From Planctomycetota bacterium (GTDB lineage Bacteria; Planctomycetota; SZUA-567): a DNA stretch of 9,894 bases. Below, one piece after another: positions 5,927 through 9,894 of the stretch. The stretch lies in NCBI GenBank assembly GCA_020860865.1, contig JAJBTL010000198.1, forward strand, positions 2,277-12,170, in the 5' to 3' direction. The notes below the pieces were generated by a model. The model made no database searches. It saw nothing but the letters and a program-made list of their open reading frames with translations, and was not told where the DNA came from. Within the stretch, counting starts at the first letter, position 1, and each line of letters starts with the position of its first letter. Made by a program: the position numbers and the translations under genes.

Positions 5927-5963
5927 TTTACATTTATCCGTACATACATAAAACATATGTAGT
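5927..5963 (+). promoter_or_regulatory. Promoter with BlaI/MecI-like operator ahead of the 86-aa gene
   Basis: TTTACA (5927-5932, 5 of 6 to -35) and TAAAAC (5949-5954, 4 of 6 to -10) are separated by 16 bp. Overlapping the -10 and start site is ACATATGTAGT (5953-5963), with the TACA/TGTA-type half-sites I recall for staphylococcal bla/mec operators (TACTACATATGTAGTA-like). TACATA (5941-5946) and TATGTA (5956-5961) also form an inverted repeat. A BlaI-family repressor is encoded nearby, at 6318-6713. The remaining AT-rich 5695-5926 shows no gene. Confidence 0.5.
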
Positions 5964-5984
5964 CTTTTAGCCTAAGGAGAACCA

Positions 5985-6245
5985 ATGTCTTCTGATTCGT
6001 ATGCCTGGAAATCCAATGGTGAGTCCGATCCATACTTTATGCAGCGTCAAATGCAGAAACGGATGCAACGCAATCAACGTCTTGCTACGGAGTTGGCTCA
6101 GATGCGTAAGGTGGATATGGCCAACGAGAAAGTCCCAGCTTATTTGCGAAAAAAGCCCCCTATCGATTCGGCGGCTCCGACTGCGGCCGACAAACTGACA
6201 AGTCAGAAGCAAAGAATTGCACAGGCAAGAGCGCAGTATATGTAG
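5985..6245 (+). CDS. Hypothetical 86-aa soluble protein, candidate BlaI target
   Basis: I do not recognise this protein. The start is well supported by AAGGAG 7 bases before the ATG. It has no signal peptide or membrane segment. Residues 17-50 are helical and rich in Met, Gln and Arg (YFMQRQMQKRMQRNQRLATE), followed by a proline-containing linker (VPAYLRKKPPIDSAAPTAAD) and a second basic helix near the C-terminus (QKQRIAQARAQYM). The composition suggests a small basic, helical protein that could bind nucleic acid or a partner, but this is only a guess. It converges on blaI with 72 bp between their stops. The BlaI-like operator over its promoter suggests repression by the neighbouring regulator and induction through the M56 protease. 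GC is higher in the gene than in its AT-rich upstream region. Confidence 0.7.
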   Translation: MSSDSYAWKSNGESDPYFMQRQMQKRMQRNQRLATELAQMRKVDMANEKVPAYLRKKPPIDSAAPTAADKLTSQKQRIAQARAQYM

Positions 6246-6317
6246 GGAATTTAATTTGATGGATGGCAGGGCCGGAATGATTTTGACTTGAGAAATAAGC
6301 TTACTTTTCCGAGAAGG

Positions 6318-6713
6318 CTACTTGCGGATATTTCGCCTCTTTTTATCAAGGATTTTTTGCAGATCGGTTATCTGCTCTTCGGTCATATCGGCATCCCCAA
6401 GGAACTTGCCCAACAATTCACTCACATTATTTTGGTAGAAACTATCGAGAAAATTTCGGTTTTTGGTTTTGATCGCATCTTCCTTCTTGACTATTGCTCG
6501 ATAGTGATAAATACGGGAATCATCCGGGTCAATGGCGTATGCAACCGCTTTTTTTGCTATGAGTCGACGCAAAAGCGTCTTGACTGTACGCATGGCAATA
6601 TCACGCTCGCTCATAACGGAGTCGACTATTTCCGCAGCGGTTGCAGAACCATTCTGCCAAAGTACACGCATAATGGGCCATTCGGCTTCGGTAATATTCA
6701 TTCGCTTTTCCAC
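6318..6713 (-). CDS. blaI: BlaI/MecI-family transcriptional repressor
   Basis: The 131-aa product matches BlaI/MecI/CopY winged-helix repressors in length and sequence. The N-terminal wing domain covers 6-75 (MNITEAEWPIMRVLWQNGSA, then TVKTLLRRLIAKKAV, where the recognition helix binds operator DNA, and the wing with RIYHYRAIV). The C-terminal dimerisation helices cover 78-131 (NNVSELLGKFLGDADMTEEQ ...). These proteins dimerise on TACA/TGTA operators and are inactivated by cleavage in the linker when a BlaR1/MecR1 sensor is activated. The place equivalent to the Asn-Phe scissile bond of S. aureus reads GKF here, so cleavage specificity may differ (inference). I use the GTG at 6713; an ATG at 6701 four codons in is an alternative. 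It follows the M56 gene by 19 bp in the same direction, the mecR1-mecI order. Confidence 0.92.
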   Translation of the reverse strand: MEKRMNITEAEWPIMRVLWQNGSATAAEIVDSVMSERDIAMRTVKTLLRRLIAKKAVAYAIDPDDSRIYHYRAIVKKEDAIKTKNRNFLDSFYQNNVSELLGKFLGDADMTEEQITDLQKILDKKRRNIRK

Positions 6714-6732
6714 GAGAGTAGCCTTTTTTGCC

Positions 6733-7884
6733 TTATGTCAGTTCGGGCCAATGAGAGTCGGGGCCGCGCAGATCGCGCCTTTCAATCTCCTGGATTGTAT
6801 GTCCAGGATCGGTGTAGGCACCGAATATCCCATATGTCCCATGGATTTCACTCATGAATTCCCGCTTGATGCCATTCTTTCCCCAATGAGTAAAGTTATG
6901 GGTTCGAACATACCTTATTGTCGCCCGCGAAGCAAAATGCTGCCATACCAACGTGGCCGTCAAAATTGCCACAAAGAGCACGCCGAAAATTATTCGGCGC
7001 CGTTTTCCTATCGCCACTCCGTTATCCAGTAGCTGCCCTATCCGATCTTTTATGTTCTGATAACCGGAAGCAAAACCGATCGTCATTCCGCATTGCAAGG
7101 CGGCTGTTTTCACAATAAGTCGTGAGTATTCCAGCGCATCGGCACCGTGGTTCACAACTACCTCCTGGTCACAAGCAAGTTCGAAGTCGTGGCGAATACA
7201 CTGTACCGCTTTTCGGCAAATCGGATCGAACCAGAAACAGGCGCGCCACAACACCAAAACCAAAGAACGGAGAGAATCGCGCCTTTTCCAATGGGATAGC
7301 TCGTGCAAATAAATCCAGTATCGTTCCTCTGGCTTGAATCTTTCAGAGAAATCGGCGGGAACCAGAATAGATGGGCTCAGAATTCCCCATGATGCAACCT
7401 CGCGTCCTTTTTTCCGAGCTTTAATCTTGACCGAGTGCGTAATAAGGGCTGTGGAGCAGGCCCTGGCAACAGATTCGTCATCGCGGTAATCCGGACAACG
7501 AGACAATTCTCTCCGCACTCCCCAATATCCGATGGCGATAAGCGCCAGGTTGGCAGTAGCCCCCGACAGCCATACAAAAGCCAGCGCCAAAGGCCATTGG
7601 CGCCAAAGACCCGCTTTATATTGTAGTATTGAATAGGCATCCATAAGGAGGAAAACTACACTGTTACCAAAGGAGGTATACTGCATGGCAAAGGCCGCCA
7701 CGATAAGCAAAGGGATGATACGGCTTCTATTCTTTTTGATCACCAGTCCGCACACAACCTGCAAACATGCCAGCGCCAGAAAAAGCACGGCGAATAAAAA
7801 GGAAAACACCAATAGCGAGTCGAACAAGGATAGCACATCTATCATCAACTTTTCGAAAACTGCTATGGCATACCGAATAGTCAT
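6733..7884 (-). CDS. M56-family (BlaR1/MecR1-type) membrane metallopeptidase
   Basis: From the ATG at 7884 the protein is 383 aa; an in-frame ATG at 7908 is possible, and frame-open sequence further upstream is spurious. Transmembrane segments lie at about 20-50, 55-80, 97-121 and 297-315. The cytoplasm-facing zinc protease domain between the third and fourth has HELSH at 194-198 (YLHELSHWKRRD) and ELACD at 235-239 (third ligand), the M56 signature, plus WFDPICRKAVQCIRHDFE. In BlaR1 a large outer domain acylated by beta-lactam signals the protease to inactivate BlaI. Here only about 68 residues follow the last transmembrane helix and no penicillin-binding SxxK/KTG motifs are visible, so the inducer is probably not a beta-lactam sensed directly. 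GGAAG precedes the start by 8 bases. Its partner blaI lies 19 bp downstream. Confidence 0.88.
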   Translation of the reverse strand: MTIRYAIAVFEKLMIDVLSLFDSLLVFSFLFAVLFLALACLQVVCGLVIKKNRSRIIPLLIVAAFAMQYTSFGNSVVFLLMDAYSILQYKAGLWRQWPLALAFVWLSGATANLALIAIGYWGVRRELSRCPDYRDDESVARACSTALITHSVKIKARKKGREVASWGILSPSILVPADFSERFKPEERYWIYLHELSHWKRRDSLRSLVLVLWRACFWFDPICRKAVQCIRHDFELACDQEVVVNHGADALEYSRLIVKTAALQCGMTIGFASGYQNIKDRIGQLLDNGVAIGKRRRIIFGVLFVAILTATLVWQHFASRATIRYVRTHNFTHWGKNGIKREFMSEIHGTYGIFGAYTDPGHTIQEIERRDLRGPDSHWPELT

Positions 7885-7938
7885 GGATTGGTCTTCCACT
7901 GCCTTCATGATAAAAAACACAGATACCCTGCGCTTTGA

Positions 7939-7967
7939 TATATACGCCAATTGACAAAAGACTTCAA
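7939..7967 (-). promoter_or_regulatory. Candidate promoter of the M56-blaI operon
   Basis: On the minus strand TTGAAG (7962-7967) and TATATA (7939-7944) are separated by exactly 17 bp, each 4 of 6 to the sigma-70 consensus. The start site would be near 7932, about 48 bases before the chosen ATG. I saw no TACA/TGTA operator here like that before the 86-aa gene, so autoregulation is not evident. Confidence 0.4.
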
Positions 7968-7978
7968 GTGTAATCCAC

Positions 7979-8317
7979 ACCCCTTTATCACCGCCGTATC
8001 GGTGGGAAAGCGGGGCCGGCGCAGACCGGCGGTGAATTCGACGCCGCGTTTCTCTGTCACGGCGGTGATGACGTCCCACAAATTCTTGGGCGTAATGCCG
8101 GCCCGGCGGCAGGCTGACGTAAAAGGCGCTTTTCCTTTCGCGTTCCGTCACCGCCAGAACGGGTAATCCCGTCTTCATCGCCAAGGGCCAAGTCGAGAAG
8201 AACGGCTGAATAGGATTTAACCGTCAGCCGGTTGGCGGCGACTCTGCCCAACCCGGCCCATTCGGCATGGTAGTCGTGCTTTTGCTGGTTTATGGCGATA
8301 TTTTCGAAAGAGGCATT
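7979..8317 (-). pseudogene. Unrecognised frameshifted gene remnant
   Basis: Protein-like sequence passes through the minus-strand frames. The first frame reads NASFENIAINQQKHDYHAEW, then LGRVAANRLTVKSYSAVLLD and LALGDEDG. The sequence then appears to move through a second frame (LPVLAVTERERK) to a third (APFTSACRRAGITPKNLWDV, then TAVTEKRGVEFTAGLRRPRF). The residues look like real coding sequence (charged, evenly mixed, GC-rich codons) but the frame is broken at least twice and a TAA stands where the start should be. LLDLALGDEDG faintly recalls a response-regulator phosphorylation site, but the rest does not fit, so I assign no family. The third frame runs on to a stop at 7905, overlapping the M56 promoter, so the true 3' limit is unclear. 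Confidence 0.4.
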
Positions 8318-8871
8318 TTATTCACATGTGATCTGACGGGTTGATACCGGCCAGAGTAAAATGGGTGGAAATATTCAATCACCGGTTAAGTCCTCCTCAG
8401 TCAACCGACGGTCCAGATTGTCATAGAGCTATAAGACTATAAATTTCAATGACAAATGTACACATACGCCCTCTTTTTCACTAAACGGACGTTAATTTTT
8501 TTCTGAAATTCTACGGAAAATGAAAAATTACACTTCCAAATTGTAGAGAAATATCGTATGGTAATACGAGTACAGTAAACCACAGCCCGATCCACTTCTG
8601 GTGACATTAGGGTATGTACAGCAGCACTCCTACCCCATGACATCAGACAAATGGAATACGATTTACAATGGACGCGGTTCCCGTGAGGACCATGTGTGCG
8701 CCCGCTGAAGTACGACGGAGTACTGTAACTCGCTCCGCCACATCGTCCACGTTGCCTCCTAACGTATATTCGGCAGCCCTTGCCTTACGTTAAAAAAATT
8801 GGACTTCCACAACAAGATTCAGAATTAATCAGCACCGCTCCGCCTTCGTTCATCACGACAGGAACACAGGC
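8318..8871. other. Intergenic region without a recognisable gene
   Basis: No supported gene was found in these 554 bases. A minus-strand tail reading YDNLDRRLTEEDLTGD before a stop (8375-8428) may be the end of a lost gene, since an in-frame stop lies just upstream. The centre (8430-8560) is AT-rich. TACA (8529-8532) and TGTA (8542-8545) form a spaced dyad and AGTAC/GTACT another near 8710, both short enough to be chance. A promoter for the HlyD-like gene should lie between 8760 and 8850 (for example TTGGAC followed by AT-rich sequence), but no clear -10 was found. Confidence 0.4.
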
Positions 8872-9894
8872 ATGAAAACCCTTTATACCACCAGTGTACT
8901 CCTCATCATTATTCTGGCTTCGGCGTTTGTCGGGTATGGAATTTACCTCAACACAATCAGCGACAGCTACATCGCGGAGAGTTTGGCTCGGCGGGTGGTG
9001 AAAGTGCATTGCGCACCGGTGAAGATTCGCACCATCAACCCCGAAATCACCCTCGGCGGCATTAATCTTCAAACCGATCATATGGCCGACGTCATCAGCC
9101 AGATTGACGGCTCCCTTTCCGCCATACAGGTCGAACGCGGACAACGGGTGGAAATCGGCCAGACACTGTGCGAACTGGATAACGGCATCATTCCCCTCCT
9201 TATTTCCCGCTCCCGCGCCAATCTGAATAAGGCGAAGTCCGCTTATCTCCAGGCCAATAACATGCTGGAACGTCAGAGACGCCTCCGACAGGAAAAGGTC
9301 ATTTCTCTCAGCGAATTCGAAGCCAGCGAAGCCGATTTCAAAGCCGCCGAGGCGGAGCTCGCGGCGTCGGAAGTCGGCCTGAAGGAATTGGAACAGCAAT
9401 GGGAACACCGTAACGTCTCCGCGCCGGCCGCAGGAGACGTTCTTCTTGTGTACCATAAAGTCGGCAGTTATCTCCCGAAAGGGACGCCACTGATGCTGGT
9501 CGGCGATTTTTCAACCCTCTGGCTCCAGACGCTCATTCCCGGCCATCAAATGAACAACCTCCTGCCTTTGGAGGAGGAGTACGAACTGATTGTAGACCTG
9601 GAATACGATTCGAAGGCGTATTCCACCAAGTTCGCCGAGGGCTACGGCAGGAACGAGACTTTTACGATCGACGTGGTGGAGGTATCGCCGCCGATAACCG
9701 AACCGGCCTTTTACAGGCTTGTGTCATGGCGGATAGACAACAGCAAGAAAATCATGGAGCCGGGATTATACACGGATGCGATAATCCGTCGCCGCCAATC
9801 GGCGGACGTGCTGTCCATTCCCCTGGAAGCGCTTGACGGCAGGCCGGAGGGCAAGGTGCATGTGGTGGACGCGGACAACCGGTTGGCCCTCCGT
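8872..9894 (+). CDS. HlyD-family periplasmic adaptor (membrane fusion) protein, C-terminus cut by window edge
   Basis: The frame is open for 341 codons to the last base. ACAGGAAC sits upstream of the ATG with good spacing. Residues 1-27 carry an N-terminal membrane anchor (SVLLIIILASAFVGYGIYLN). About 70-106 is the first half of the lipoyl/barrel-sandwich domain (VISQIDGSLSAIQVERGQRV, then GQTLCELD). 112-180 is the alpha-helical hairpin (SRANLNKAKSAYLQANNMLE, EKVISLSEFEASEADFKAAE). 182-210 is the second lipoyl half (VSAPAAGDVLLVYHKVGSYL, PKGTPLMLVGD). A beta-barrel and membrane-proximal part follows (MEPGLYTDAIIRR, VLSIPLEALDGRPEGKVHVV). Such proteins bridge an inner-membrane RND, ABC or MFS transporter and an outer-membrane channel. 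The PGLYTDAII and VLSIPLEAL pattern is closest to RND/MacA-type adaptors; the substrate is unknown. A transporter gene is expected just to the right. The adaptor assignment is firm, the transporter class inferred. Confidence 0.88.
   Translation, partial: MKTLYTTSVLLIIILASAFVGYGIYLNTISDSYIAESLARRVVKVHCAPVKIRTINPEITLGGINLQTDHMADVISQIDGSLSAIQVERGQRVEIGQTLCELDNGIIPLLISRSRANLNKAKSAYLQANNMLERQRRLRQEKVISLSEFEASEADFKAAEAELAASEVGLKELEQQWEHRNVSAPAAGDVLLVYHKVGSYLPKGTPLMLVGDFSTLWLQTLIPGHQMNNLLPLEEEYELIVDLEYDSKAYSTKFAEGYGRNETFTIDVVEVSPPITEPAFYRLVSWRIDNSKKIMEPGLYTDAIIRRRQSADVLSIPLEALDGRPEGKVHVVDADNRLALR

Noticed and set aside
6733..8184. A 483-aa reading of the M56 gene starting at 8184
   Set aside because: The first ~100 residues are arginine/histidine-rich, run through the neighbouring gene remnant and cross the likely promoter at 7939-7967; membrane homology begins only after the ATG at 7884.
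8529..8545. A second possible BlaI site, TACA-N9-TGTA
   Set aside because: Only four bases per arm match, with different spacing, and it does not lie over a recognisable promoter; expected by chance in AT-rich DNA.
8446..8643. A 65-aa minus-strand ORF in the region before the HlyD-like gene
   Set aside because: It has no motif or ribosome binding site, and its AT-rich composition fits non-coding sequence.
8785..9456. A 223-aa minus-strand ORF
   Set aside because: It is antisense to the well-supported HlyD-family gene, whose lipoyl and hairpin motifs are clear on the plus strand.
1..9894. CRISPR array, tRNA or rRNA genes
   Set aside because: No regularly spaced direct repeats, no tRNA-like TTCGA arm in a cloverleaf context and no rRNA-like conserved stretches were seen on either strand.

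Overview
The window looks like a chromosomal segment from a flagellated, Gram-negative-type bacterium, most likely of the Planctomycetota-Verrucomicrobiota-Lentisphaerota group. That placement is an inference from protein style: an ECF sigma factor followed by small one-span membrane proteins, an M56/BlaI pair, and a degraded tyrosine recombinase and amidoligase of a kind I associate with Lentisphaerota-like genomes. Base composition shifts sharply, with GC-rich flagellar and efflux genes and an AT-rich patch around 5690-5985.

Layout. (1) 1-1925, minus strand: the start of a flagellar operon. It runs from an IS3-transposase-derived helix-turn-helix protein to flgD (hook cap), then the N-terminus of flgE (hook), which leaves the window. 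A candidate promoter with an inverted repeat around its -10 lies in front. (2) 1926-2596: a gene-poor control region with a terminator-like hairpin, a sigma-28-like motif pointing right and a 14-bp palindrome. (3) 2597-4050, plus strand: an ECF sigma factor, a 95-aa one-span membrane protein (possible anti-sigma factor) and a 150-aa membrane-anchored protein resembling the Spy/CpxP/ZraP type with a polyproline tail. A strong, symmetrical terminator follows. (4) 4234-5694, minus strand: a tiny membrane-protein ORF, then a decayed amidoligase-family gene joined in frame to a decayed, frameshifted tyrosine recombinase. (5) 5927-7967: an 86-aa gene of unknown function (plus) converging on an M56 metallopeptidase/BlaI repressor pair (minus). 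A sequence very like the BlaI/MecI operator sits over the promoter of the 86-aa gene. (6) 7979-8871: an unrecognised, frameshifted gene remnant and about 550 bp without a gene. (7) 8872-end, plus strand: a HlyD-type periplasmic adaptor protein, cut by the window edge.

How the parts may work together. The flagellar genes build the hook. The ECF operon looks like an envelope-sensing circuit, and a sigma-28-like motif upstream could link it to motility. The M56/BlaI pair would be a proteolysis-relieved repressor switch whose most visible target is the 86-aa gene, not a beta-lactamase. The HlyD-like protein should start an efflux or secretion operon continuing to the right. Several reading-frame breaks in the centre suggest an old mobile-element graveyard. 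The frame assignments come from manual translation, and single-base sequencing errors cannot be excluded.
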